Source of the DNA: Oreocharis arfaki
Lineage: Eukaryota > Chordata > Aves > Passeriformes > Paramythiidae
Direction: 5' to 3'
Assembly: GCA_013398015.1 (NCBI GenBank)
Contig: VZRR01008219.1
Location: forward strand, 186,001 to 250,000
DNA length: 64,000 nucleotides
Position numbers and translations under genes: made by a program. The notes under the pieces are model-generated. The model had not been told where the DNA came from. It was given only the letters and a program-made list of their open reading frames with translations, and made no database searches. Numbering within the stretch: the stretch's first letter is position 1; every line of letters starts with the position of its first letter. Positions 53,573-62,068 of the stretch are shown in pieces.

Positions 53573-54371
53573 CCCAGCAGAAGAGTGTCCGCACACAGCA
53601 TCTGAGCTGCACCAGGAGCCTGCCTGACTGCCAGGGACAGAAACAGAGGCAGGAGCCGGCGCTGCCTGTGACCGGGTCAGCCGCCGAGGCTTCATGCGTG
53701 CCCGAGAATGGAGCTCAAGCATCTCTCATCTCCTCTAAGATGGTTATATTTCAGAATCATTTCATTTTGCTTGTTAACAAATTGCCAGTAAAATAGGTAA
53801 TTGTTCCTGGCCTGAAGTTAAACAATCCTGTTACTGAGTGTTATTTGCAGGTCAGAGAGCTGCAAGAGGTTTAGCCTTCAAGGCACCACACTGTCCCCTC
53901 TAGGAAGAGGGGCGAAGTACAAAAACATTCTACCATGCCTTACAGAGAAATTAATTTAACCTATAATTATTGTTATTACAAGGCTGCTTGTCCATCTTGG
54001 CTTCTCACACAACCACACACTGCAACTCACACAGGGCTGCTGTTCAGGGCAACTCCTACCTCTCCCTGACCCTTCCTGGCCTCTAACACAACCGCATCAA
54101 TGTTGCAGCTCGCTATCTTTCCATAGGTCTTTATTGGTAAGGAGCATCTGCAGGGAAACAGGATCTGACTCACTCTGCAGCACAGCTGCTCCGGGTGCTC
54201 ACTCCCCACCTGAAACAACAGCCCTGTTCCAAAAGCTGCCTCCATGACCACAGCACCTAATTCAAACATCACCTGAGCACTGCCGGGCTGCCCTTCCAAG
54301 GGACAGAACATTATTGGCTGCCCTCCACGAAAGAAATCCTTGAACAGCATCTTTGCATAACGCAAGCTTAC

Positions 54372-54462
54372 CTTGTTTTTGTGCTGTCTCACTCCTTTTC
54401 TGAGTCTCAGTGAGGAGCATCCAGCCAGCGTGAGTCTTTTTCAAAATTGATTCCTTATCCAT
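54372..54462 (-). CDS. Candidate first coding exon of an unidentified minus-strand gene
   Basis: On the minus strand an ATG at 54462-54460 in a good start context (A at -3, G at +4) opens a frame of 30 codons plus one base. It ends at a textbook splice donor, CAAG|GTAAGC (exon end 54372). The predicted start is MDKESILKKTHAGW, followed by a polar stretch ending ETAQKQ. About 65 bp upstream on the same strand is an ACTACAAGTCCC promoter motif. Motif, start context, short open frame and donor in this order look like a real first exon. I do not recognise the protein, and no second exon could be fixed between 32 and 54 kb. It could be an alternative 5' exon of the minus-strand gene to the left, a lineage gene, or chance. 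Confidence 0.4.
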
Positions 54463-54523
54463 ATTTGGGAATTTGTGCTGGGCACTAGCTGGTACGAGGC
54501 ACGTTCTTCCCACAGTGCACTTT

Positions 54524-54535
54524 GGGACTTGTAGT
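54524..54535 (-). promoter_or_regulatory. ZNF143-like promoter element ACTACAAGTCCC
   Basis: The minus strand reads ACTACAAGTCCCAAAGTGCA, a good match to the extended SBS2-type element (ACTACANNTCCCANNATGC). Such elements are bound by ZNF143 with THAP11 and lie within about 100 bp of transcription starts. Its orientation points toward the candidate minus-strand exon at 54462-54372. CAAT-like and GAAAC blocks lie just to its right. Confidence 0.5.
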
Positions 54536-55194
54536 TCCCAAAAAGGAATGTTGTTTTCCCAATTGCAAGCGCCAAGCAACCGAAACAGAAGTCTGAAACG
54601 CCTTTACCTCTGCCTTTGCTTGCTGCTGGGCCTTTCCTTTCGCAATGTTTCTGTGCAGTGGTTTCGCCTTAGCCAGCCCGAATCCTTCAGGAACCTCTTC
54701 CACGGTTAAGGGCAGCGTGCCAACTCCTTGGATGCAGGGCTGTGTAAAAGCTGCTCCTGCAGAGTGCTCCTGCTGCTGCCGTGAAGGGCAGGTACACGGT
54801 GCTGCCTCCTGGAAACAGCTACCTAGAAAAAGCGAGTTATGATCAAGTTTTTAAATCATATTCGCCACATTGAAATGGCATAGAAAATCCCCTTCAAAAG
54901 ATGTGTTTCACTCTTTAGCATGTTTTGTATTAGCCCATTTAATTGTTTAATTTAGTAATTATAGTAGGGGGACAGATAAATGTGTAAATTGTTAAAAAAG
55001 GTTACAAGATAAATCAATCCTATCTCTCCTGCAGAGATCCATTTTTGAAGAGCTTTTGCACTGACTGCCGTAATTACCTTGTAACCACGACACCCTGTTG
55101 TTTTTAAATAACAACTGAAGGAGAATGTGAATCGCTGCCTGCCGGGTACTGCTAGAGACGTGTTATTACGCCCGAACTCCGCTAACAGCGTAAT

Positions 55195-55644
55195 GTGCTT
55201 AAAACTGCGGGCGCGGGGTGCCTGAGGAGAGGTGCGGGGAGGAAGAGGCGGCCGGGAGCGGAGAGCATCCATCAGCCGCGCAGGCGGTGCTGGGGAGCGG
55301 CGCGGAGCGCTCTCCCTTTAGCACCGCGCCGAGCCCCTTCTCCCGGTTCCCGGCCGGGGTGAGGAGAGCCGCAGGCTCGGCTGGGACACACTCGGGTCTG
55401 GGACACACTCGGGGCTGGGCTGACGCCCGGCGGCCGCGGGGAGAACAGTCGGGGCGGGCAGCGCCGGCTCGGCCCCTTCCCCTCGGCAGCCACACGAGGG
55501 AGAAGGTGATGGAAGGGCGTTTTAGTACGGACGGGCAGCGATCGCGGTCCGGCACAGCCGACACCGCCGCAGTCCCACAGCTGCGGCCGCAGCCTCTCGG
55601 AGCGCCCCCCGAGATCCCGCTTTCCACCGCTAATTCCCGCAGAG
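55195..55644. promoter_or_regulatory. PEX26: CpG island, left part of the PEX26 promoter region
   Basis: This stretch is very GC-rich and dense in CpG, with several GCGGCCGC-like and GGGGCGGG blocks, and rises abruptly out of AT-rich sequence near 55195. It contains a 17-bp tandem duplication (CTGGGACACACTCGGGT, 55381-55414) and strong splice-donor-like sites, for example GGG|GTGAGG near 55358. It probably hosts an upstream non-coding first exon or start sites of PEX26, because human PEX26 has a non-coding first exon. The long open frames on both strands here are an effect of GC content. Confidence 0.65.
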
Positions 55645-56055
55645 TCACAGGGCACAGCAGGGTTTAGGTTGGGAGGGACCACAGCGTGTCATCTGGTCCC
55701 ACCTCCGTGCTCGAGCAGGGTCATTGCAGAGCACGGGGCACAGGGCTGCATCCAGACGATTCTGGAATATCTCCACAAAGGGAGGCTGCACACCTTCCCT
55801 GAGCAATCTGTTTCAGTGCATGGTCACCGCACGGGAAAGAAGTTCTTCCTCCTGTCCAGGTGGAACTTCTCGTGCATCAATTTCTGCCCGTTGCCTCTTG
55901 TCCTGTCGCTTGGTACCACCGAGCAGAGCCTGGCTTTATCCTCTTAGCACCTCCCTTTAGGTATTTATACACATTAATGAGGTTCCCTCTCAGTCGTCTC
56001 TTCTCAAGGCTGAACAGACCCAGCTCCCTCTGCCTTTTCTCGTAAGAGTTGCTCC
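55645..56055 (-). repeat. CR1 LINE fragment (3' end) within the PEX26 CpG island
   Basis: The + strand shows the reverse complement of a CR1 3' end. It starts with the degenerate tail AGAGTCACAGGGCACAGC, followed by TTTAGGTTGGGAGGGACCAC and CATCTGGTCCCACCTC. Farther right come the familiar internal blocks (a GGTATTTATACACATTAATGA-like segment, TCTCTTCTCAAGGCTGAACA, CAGCTCCCTCTGCCTTTTCTC). The element is about 410 bp, 5'-truncated as usual for CR1, and inserted in minus orientation. Its right edge lies about 100 bp from the PEX26 start codon. Confidence 0.92.
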
Positions 56056-56154
56056 CGTCCCCAGCCACCCCCCTTGCCCTCCGCCAGCCCCGGCAGCTGT
56101 CGATCCCCTCCCGCTGCAGTGACTACACGTCCCGGCGGCCCGCGGGCCCGGGGG
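56056..56154 (+). promoter_or_regulatory. PEX26: PEX26 proximal promoter or 5' UTR with ACTACANNTCCC motif
   Basis: Between the CR1 edge and the start codon lies a short GC-rich segment. ACTACACGTCCC at 56122-56133 matches the ACTACANNTCCC core of ZNF143/THAP11-type promoter elements, which usually sit close to transcription starts. A pyrimidine-rich tract ending CCGCTGCAG at 56119 also resembles a 3' splice site. The segment could therefore be either a core promoter or the start of an exon spliced to an upstream 5' UTR exon in the island beyond the CR1. Confidence 0.5.
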
Positions 56155-56343
56155 ATGTTCGCTGGGCGGCCCTTCCGCTGCCGGGAGGCGGCGGCGCNGG
56201 GCCCCGGGGCCGGCGCAGGCGGCCGCGCTGCTGGAGGAGGCAGCGGACCTGCTGGTGCTGCACCGGGACTTCGCCGCCGCCGTGGAGCGGTGTGAGGCGG
56301 GCTGCGACAGCCTGGGCCCCGGCCCCGGCCCCGGCCACGAGAG
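56155..56343 (+). CDS. PEX26: PEX26 coding exon 1 (contains one N)
   Basis: This exon encodes the N-terminal cytosolic region, which in human PEX26 belongs to the PEX6-binding part. The conserved stretch AALLEEAADLLVLHRDFAAA starts near 56219. The ATG at 56155 is in a different frame from it, and the N at 56198 lies between them. Dropping that one base joins the ATG to the conserved frame. Left as given, the conserved frame has a stop at 56120-56122 and no ATG after it; CTG at 56162 would be the only near-cognate start. A Gly-Pro repeat from three GGCCCC hexanucleotides (56315-56335) lies before the donor GAG|GTGCGAG, and the exon ends in phase 2. The very GC-rich sequence explains why the assembly is weak here. 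Confidence 0.85.
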
Positions 56344-59300
56344 GTGCGAGCGGTGCCGGGCGTGCGGAGGGGACGGGGCGGCGCTGGGAAGCTGCACGGT
56401 GTCGCATCAGCGCCGGGCTGGCTTCGAACTTCAGGCCATGCCTGCCCTGCTTTGGGAGTTCTTTTAGCCATGTCGATATTAACATGTTTCATATGGAGGG
56501 ATCTGTTCGTGTTTGAGGGAAGCGAGGTGTGCCCACGAGCCTTCCCTTCGTTCTCTCGGAGATACAGTAACAGTGCATATCCTCGGAGGTCGAATTGGCC
56601 TTTTTTATAGGGGGCAAGTAGAGGGGAAGGAGGGGAAGCAGCTGCCAGAGAACTGTGGAGTACCTGGGCTGCGCTGAAGCTCACTGCTGGGATGCGAGGG
56701 GAAATGTGGCTGTAAGAAGCACTTATTTAGGTGTCTGTTCCTTACCAGTTTTGCAGAAGTGAAATGCTCCCTTTGTGTTGTGGGGATTCAGGCGCTGGCC
56801 GAGATGAACCGGTGGAGAGAAGTTCTGTCTTGGATCCTACAGTATTACCATGTCCCTGAACATCTGCCTCCAAAAGTTCTGGAGCTGTGGTGAGTTTCTG
56901 TCTGTTGCTGTTAGATATACACACAGGGCTTGCATTAGGTTTAACAGCAGGCCACGCTTGGATATTGCATGATATTTTCAGTTTGCGTGGTGTAAGTGAG
57001 ATCTGGGACAGGCCTGTTCTTGATCTCTGTGTGCTGGAGCATGCCTGCAAGATTGCTTCACAGTGATCAAGTATGACAGGGGTGATGCTGAGAAAGTAGC
57101 ATCAATAGCTGCACCTGTTGTCTGCCTCAGAATTCTCTCTGCTTCGATGCAGACCCTGATTCATGCCTTCATGAGAGCTGCCTGTGGGCAGTAGCTGCCG
57201 GCGGTGTCAGCTTTGACGAAGACTTAGGGTTTTCTCATGGTTCTCCCTTGTATTTCAGCATCCTGTTGTACAGCAAAGTGAGAGAGCCGCAGGTGATGCT
57301 GGAGGCTGGCAGCAGCTGGCTGAGAGAGCACGCCAACCAGAGCCTCCCCGAGTACGGGTCCCTGCTGGAGCTCTACCTGGTGCACGTGCTGCTGCCGCTG
57401 GGCCGCTTCGAGGGCGCGGAGGAGCTGGTGCGAGGCTGTGAGGCGTTTGACAGCGAGCAGCAGCTGGCCTTCCTCGGCACCATTGGCGAGAGCCGCTCTC
57501 AGTGGACTCAGCAGGAAGAGACGCGCTCGGCTGCTGAGGAGCAGCAAGACCCCGTGACAGAAACTGTTCTGGGTGGGCTTTCCTCTGTTGTTTGTGCTCC
57601 TTTTTGACAGTTTCAATTCAAGTTGGTCCCTTACTGGTGAAGGGGAGCAAGTATTAACTATGTATTAATGATGCCTTGAGTTTTCACTTTTATGTTTTCC
57701 AAACCCTGCCCTGCCTGGTGTGTCACTGTGCAGTTCCTTGCAGCTGCTCGCTGCTGCTCTCTCAGGCCAGGCAGGCAGAACAAAGCCTCTCCAGGCCTGC
57801 TCTCCAAGGACACCCAGGCTGTCCTAGGCCCAAAATGTGTAACCCAACATCTTGGGAAGGGGGGTGAGCTTGGGGAAATTCCATCATTTAGCTAAAGTTT
57901 TAACTGGCAAATTAACCCTGATAAGCAAATGGACCAAACCTATAAAAGTGTGAAGAACTCATGTCTTGTCATCCATCTTGGGGTCTGTCTTGGCAGTAGC
58001 CTCTGGCTCCCCAGGGTGTGCCTTTGAAGGCCTTTCAAATAAATATCCACCTTTATTCCCTTAGTTCTGTCTAGTCTCTGCTTCTAGGCAGCCTCTCAAG
58101 GCATCATTAAGAATATTGCCGTGACAAACTGGCCATGAGGAAGTCCCATTGTGTACCTCAGCAGGAAATAAAAGACTTAGTGATAACCTTTGCTAAGTTA
58201 TTGGAGAATTGCAAAGTATATTTAGTCTCTGCCAGCATCAGGAGGTGACAATTAATGTCCAGGATCAAAAGCATTGTGGAGGTTTGGGGGGTTTTTTTTA
58301 GAGTAAAAAAGGAAAACTAAGACTACCTGGCAATCCTCTAAGGGTATGTTTTGTTTGCTCTGTGCACGGTTTGCTCCATTTCCATTTCCAGTTGAGTCCA
58401 AGTAGAACAATGCATGTTTAGCATTTAAAGTACTGCTTCTTCTCCAGAACTGTAAATCATTTGATGTTTCCTCCCAGGAGAGAAGCTGGCACTACTGTGG
58501 TATAAGATCATACTGTACTAAAGTAGATGCCTAAAAAAGAGGTATAATGAATTGTATTACAAAATTGTACTGTTTCTCTGTTTCCTGTTACATAAAACCT
58601 CAAACCCAACCCAACTCTCATGCAACCAGACTTGTAGTATCTCAGTTTCTTGTTGTCTATATCTATGTGATTAGCTTTTAAACTTTATTTTGCCCTAACA
58701 GCCTTTCTGTTCTTGTTTTCCAGGAGCGCTGTCCCAAAAGCTCCTGACCATGTTGACATTGCTACGTAGAGCCCTGAGGTCCATGTCAAACCACTTCTAT
58801 TTACTTCCTTACAAGAAGATGCTCTTGGCCACTTTTTTGCTGTACCTGGTGGTGGTGAGATTAGACCCAGGTACGGGAATAAGATTTCCAATTTTTAAAA
58901 TTCCGTTACGGTTATGGAGAGGAAATGAGTTGCTTTTAATAAATTTGGTCCATGTAAATGTCTCAGGGACACACAAAAACTGGGTGACTAGGAACTTAGT
59001 GTGCCTAATATTTCCAGTTGCAGTCCATGTAGAAAGATGAAACTCTACAAATGCCAGTTTTCTGAAAACTCTTTCCAGCAGACAAGGTACAGACTGGGAG
59101 AGGCAGGCAGAGCTGTCCTAGACTCAGCCTTTTCCTCAGTCAGCTGCTGGTGGTACGAGGTGGTGTCCCCTGGATGAGTGACTGCCCGAGAGGCTGTCCT
59201 GTCAGGAAAGCAGAGAGTTCCCGGGGGCAGCACTGATGCATTTGATCTTCTTATGCTGGAGTTTCACTGCTGATAGCTGCTGCTGTCCCTGAGGAATGTT

Positions 59301-59697
59301 CCTGGTCCTGTGACGTAGAGGTGGCAGCTGGGATGGGGTGGGGATGGGTGTTTCCCTTTCTGCTGCGTGACAGATGCTCCACAGTTATTCTACAAGTAAT
59401 CCATTGGAAAATAGTGAAGGCAGCTTGCTAGGGAGCAGGACCCAGAGTAAAGATCCAAGAACTGAACTGAAGGAAGGAGGAGAACTAGGTTTTAATTAAC
59501 TCTAGCTGGGAGTAGTTCTTTCTTAACATGTTTAGTGTATGTTATTTTAGCTTTTATAATGCAAGCTCTTTTGCTTTTTGTTCTGCTTTGCAGCCTCTCC
59601 CACATCACTGCCATTCATTTACAAACTGGTCCAGCTCTTCCGCCAGGCTTGGGCAGCTGTGCTTTCTCCAATCCACAGGCCTCCAATTCGAGACTAA
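56155..59697 (+). CDS. PEX26: PEX26, peroxisomal biogenesis factor 26 (five coding exons)
   Basis: PEX26 is a tail-anchored peroxisomal membrane protein. It recruits the AAA ATPases PEX6 and PEX1, which extract and recycle the import receptor PEX5. Seen here: five exons joined at consensus splice sites at 56155-56343, 56749-56889, 57259-57572, 58724-58870 and 59594-59697. The junction phases agree throughout (2, 2, 1, 1). Without the N at 56198 the coding length is 894 nt, giving 297 residues against 305 in human. Segments that match the family include LLEEAADLLV near the N terminus, EVKCSLCVVGIQALAEM in exon 2, PPKVLELCILLYSK across exons 2-3, VRLDPASPTSLPF across exons 4-5, and the C-terminal PIRD. 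One hydrophobic segment, at about residues 247-259, is followed by a short tail of about 38 residues, as expected for a tail-anchored protein. The promoter lies in a CpG island. I am very sure of the gene and less sure of the first 15 residues. Confidence 0.95.
56749..56889 (+). CDS. PEX26: PEX26 coding exon 2
   Basis: The exon reads EVKCSLCVVGIQALAEMNR followed by WREVLSWILQYY and PPKVLEL, close to human PEX26. The acceptor CTTACCAG ending at 56748 keeps the phase-2 junction with exon 1 and adds Ser-Phe-Ala before EVKC. A second AG eight bases downstream (ending at 56756) also looks usable but would break the frame with the exon 1 donor. The donor is CTGTG|GTGAGT at 56889/56890, again in phase 2. 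This helical repeat region is cytosolic. Confidence 0.93.
57259..57572 (+). CDS. PEX26: PEX26 coding exon 3
   Basis: This is the largest coding exon (314 nt), after a TTGTATTTCAG acceptor. It encodes ILLYSKVREPQVMLEAG, NQSLPEYGSLLELYLVHVL and LLPLGRFEGAEELV, all with clear counterparts in human PEX26. It ends in an acidic, Gln-rich linker (EEQQDPVTETVLG) that precedes the membrane-anchor exon. The donor is CTGG|GTGGGC, in phase 1. The third-position GC content is much higher than in the surrounding introns, as expected for real coding sequence. Intron 3 after it holds an LTR-like insertion. Confidence 0.95.
57721..58126 (+). mobile_element. Candidate solo LTR of an endogenous retrovirus (PEX26 intron 3)
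   Basis: The 406-bp segment begins TGTCAC and ends GTGACA, a perfect 6-bp terminal inverted repeat with the TG...CA ends of an LTR. Inside, in order, are a TATA box (TATAAAA, 57941-57947) and an AATAAA (58038-58043) followed by a T-rich tract, which is the U3-R-U5 order on the + strand. No internal retroviral genes flank it, so it would be a solo LTR left by recombination. It lies in the sense direction within PEX26 intron 3. The 5 bases on each side do not match, so a target duplication is not confirmed. I do not recognise the family. Confidence 0.6.
58724..58870 (+). CDS. PEX26: PEX26 coding exon 4 (membrane-anchor exon)
   Basis: This 147-nt exon carries the only transmembrane segment, MLLATFLLYLVVV at about residues 247-259. 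It is preceded by basic residues (YKK) and followed by RLDP, the arrangement typical of tail-anchored peroxisomal proteins that insert by way of PEX19. The acceptor is TTGTTTTCCAG and the donor CCCAG|GTACGG. Both boundaries are in phase 1, so skipping the exon would keep the frame and remove the anchor. Human PEX26 is known to have an isoform lacking the anchor exon. Confidence 0.95.
59594..59697 (+). CDS. PEX26: PEX26 coding exon 5 and stop codon
   Basis: The last coding exon follows the strong polypyrimidine acceptor TTCTGCTTTGCAG. It encodes ASPTSLPFIYKLVQLFR and ends RPPIRD before TAA at 59695-59697. This is the luminal tail, and it aligns with human PEX26 across the stop codon, including the terminal IRD. 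The reading frame agrees with exon 4 through a phase-1 junction (G|CC, Ala). Confidence 0.95.
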
Positions 59698-62068
59698 GTG
59701 TCTTCCATCACTAAAAGTGTCGCCTTGTCTCGGGGATCTTACCAGGCTCTTCAGGGACTGTTGAAATCCGAGATGACCACCTGTGGACTCTTGGGATTTC
59801 TTCAGACAGGGAATGGTGGTGTATGAATTTTGAAACCACAGCGAGTATTCCTGACGTTTTGCTTGGTCCTGTCCAACAGTAGGGTAAAGCCACTCCTTCC
59901 ATATCTACAACTGAGTAAGAATCCTCCTTTTCAAACACTTTGCTTTAGATGTGTCTCTTGAGTGAGGGTTGTGTAGCCAGTTCTGAACTATGGAAGAAGT
60001 TCTCATCCTTGCAAATGCAGGGCAGCTCTCTGAACAAATGCAGTAGTGTTCCTGGAGGCATGACTGTAGCAGGCAATGGAGTACCAGTGTTTAGGGGAGT
60101 ATTCTGTTGTGCCTGAGGACATCTGAAAAGCCCAGTTCTTGCAGCATGGGATTTAGAACAAGCACATGGAAGAAAAACACTGGAGAAAGTAAAGCCTATT
60201 GCATTTTGAAAGCCATGGTTTCTCTTGTGACTGATGCCTCTTTGTGCAGGCACACTGGATTTTAGTCATATTTAAGCCAGAAAGATGAGGTGGGTGGGCC
60301 ACAAAGATTGTTGTGCTGTATCTACTCTTCCTAAATGCAAATTACAGCACTTTGTGCTTGCCTGATGCATAGTCATTATTAGAAGCACGTGGTGGTGGTG
60401 GTCAGGAAATAGATTTATTTTTTTAAATTATATTCTGTGTTATTGTCTAGTTGAACAACTGAAGTTGTTGCTTTGTTTTACTTTCCCTACCTCTTGCTTT
60501 GTTAATGTAGATGTCAAAAAGTCTCTCTGTCTAGCCAGAATTGCTCCTCAAGCCGCCAGGATCCAAAGTCCTGGGTTAGATGGGACTCATTTAGCAATGC
60601 TCTGTCATTCAGAACAGAAGTTTACTTTTATAGAAAAGAAGGTCACAAGACCTTCCCCAGATCAGTGGCAAGAAAACTGTACATCTGCAGGTCTGTCACC
60701 AGACCAACTCCATTTCTGACAGCTTGGGGCAGAAATTGGACGTTTGGGGTAGGACATTAATTTCTCCTCCATCCATTCATCCATCTATCATCAACTGACG
60801 AAAGGTACATTCCAAGGAGGGAACACTGACCTAAGAAAACACTGCTTTCAAACTGTTGTGTGCTGCAGGGGACAAGTTGAAGGTGAGAGGCTGGGGACAA
60901 GTAGCCTGTCATCCCAGCACCTGTGCCAAAAGGGTATAGGCTCACTGATGTCAGCCCAAACTACAAAATGTTGTCAGAGCAGCCCATTAGGTGGGACCAC
61001 ACCAAACCCATGAGAAGTAGCCAGTGTAGATCCCAGTGTGGTGTCTTACAACAGTAGTGCCCTTTGTCTCTAGCAATAACCATGCTCCGAGGTGGTGGCT
61101 GTTCGTGTTTCCTTCACACAGATGGCCTGTTGGTACCCTCAAACTGTGTGTGATCTGTTGCTTTGCTCCCTACTGGGGCACTTTGAAAACAGTCTCATCT
61201 TCACTGCTAAAAATAGCTGTCTGTTTCATCTTAAATTATCCCAAAAGAGAAAAGCACTCCAGCATTACTGTCAGACAAACTTGGGCAGGTTATTCATGAG
61301 TGCAGTAATGACCTTGCCTAGTTGTCTCAAAAATAAAACCCCAACCAGTCCCATATCCCTCCCCAAAGTTTTTGTCTCTGCCAGGACTCTACACCAGGTC
61401 AAGTAGCACATAGTGCTTCTCCATATAAAAATGTGATTTCTTACATACTCTGCACATACAGGGAAGAACAGCCTTTGGTATTGCTGAATGGTTCCTGTAA
61501 TCCGACTGTAAGTGTAGTTACAACTCTACAACCAGCACTTGGTGTGAAATCAGGTAGAATGAAACTCAGAAGCTCTGTCTGGAGTTGAGCTCTTCCAAGA
61601 AATGACTGGGATGAGTCTTCTGCCCGCCTGCTTTGCAAGGCCTCAGGTTAAGTCCTCTGTAAGCCAATTAATGAAATGGCAAACTTCGCTCTGGAGTCAG
61701 GCCAAATTCTTATCAAAGTGACTGTTGGATAATGAACACTTTTTGCTGTAGTCTTCCGGCATAATTTTTAGTTAGATGGCAGAGATGCTGTTTTGGAGGT
61801 TGCTTTGGACCAGTGGTTTCAGCAGGCCATACATAGTTTTTAGAATGCTGTTGAATGTCATTTACCAGGACTTTTAACATACAACTTTATTTTAAGTGTA
61901 GATTGGTAACCTTGACTTTATTGAAGTATTACTGATTTAGAATTATATTGTTTTTAATTCATCATGAGAGTGCAAGAAGGCAGAAATAAGCTATCAGGGT
62001 TTTTTTGCAATTAATACTAAAACTGCAGTATCTAGTTTTTATAATAAAGTGACTACTGATTTACCTCT
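59698..62068 (+). other. PEX26: Probable PEX26 3' untranslated region
   Basis: No splice-supported coding sequence is seen after the PEX26 stop codon. A canonical AATAAA about 2.35 kb downstream, followed by a GT-rich stretch, would give a long 3' UTR, comparable with the multi-kilobase human 3' UTR. The extent is inferred. Other AATAAA hexamers, such as the one near 61330, could produce shorter ends. Confidence 0.5.
62043..62048 (+). terminator. PEX26: Polyadenylation signal AATAAA, probable PEX26 distal end
   Basis: A canonical AATAAA is followed within about 20-50 bases by a GT/T-rich element (CTCTTTGTTGCTTGTTTGTG). This pairing is the usual architecture of a vertebrate cleavage site. A second AATAAA lies at 62303-62308 but has no comparable GT-rich element close behind it. 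Confidence 0.5.

Larger units (their letters stand above)
32931..54371. other. Intergenic region between the two CpG islands
   Basis: About 21 kb, mostly unique sequence, with one ancient CR1 (35.1-35.7 kb) and an A/C-rich tract (47.3 kb). The human MICAL3-PEX26 interval is larger, as expected from the compactness of bird genomes. GC-richer patches lie at 39.7-40.6, 49.5-50.2 and 53.4-53.7 kb. Several AT-rich, repeat-free blocks (42.2-42.4, 47.8-48.5, 52.4-52.9 kb) carry dense homeodomain-, SOX- and TCF-like words and may be enhancers. No gene is supported, apart from a doubtful open frame at 39.1-39.6 kb. Confidence 0.5.

Noticed and set aside
55199..55682. Frames of 136-149 codons on both strands in the PEX26 island
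   Set aside because: Open in three or more frames at once because of high GC. No homology is recognised, and one enters the CR1.
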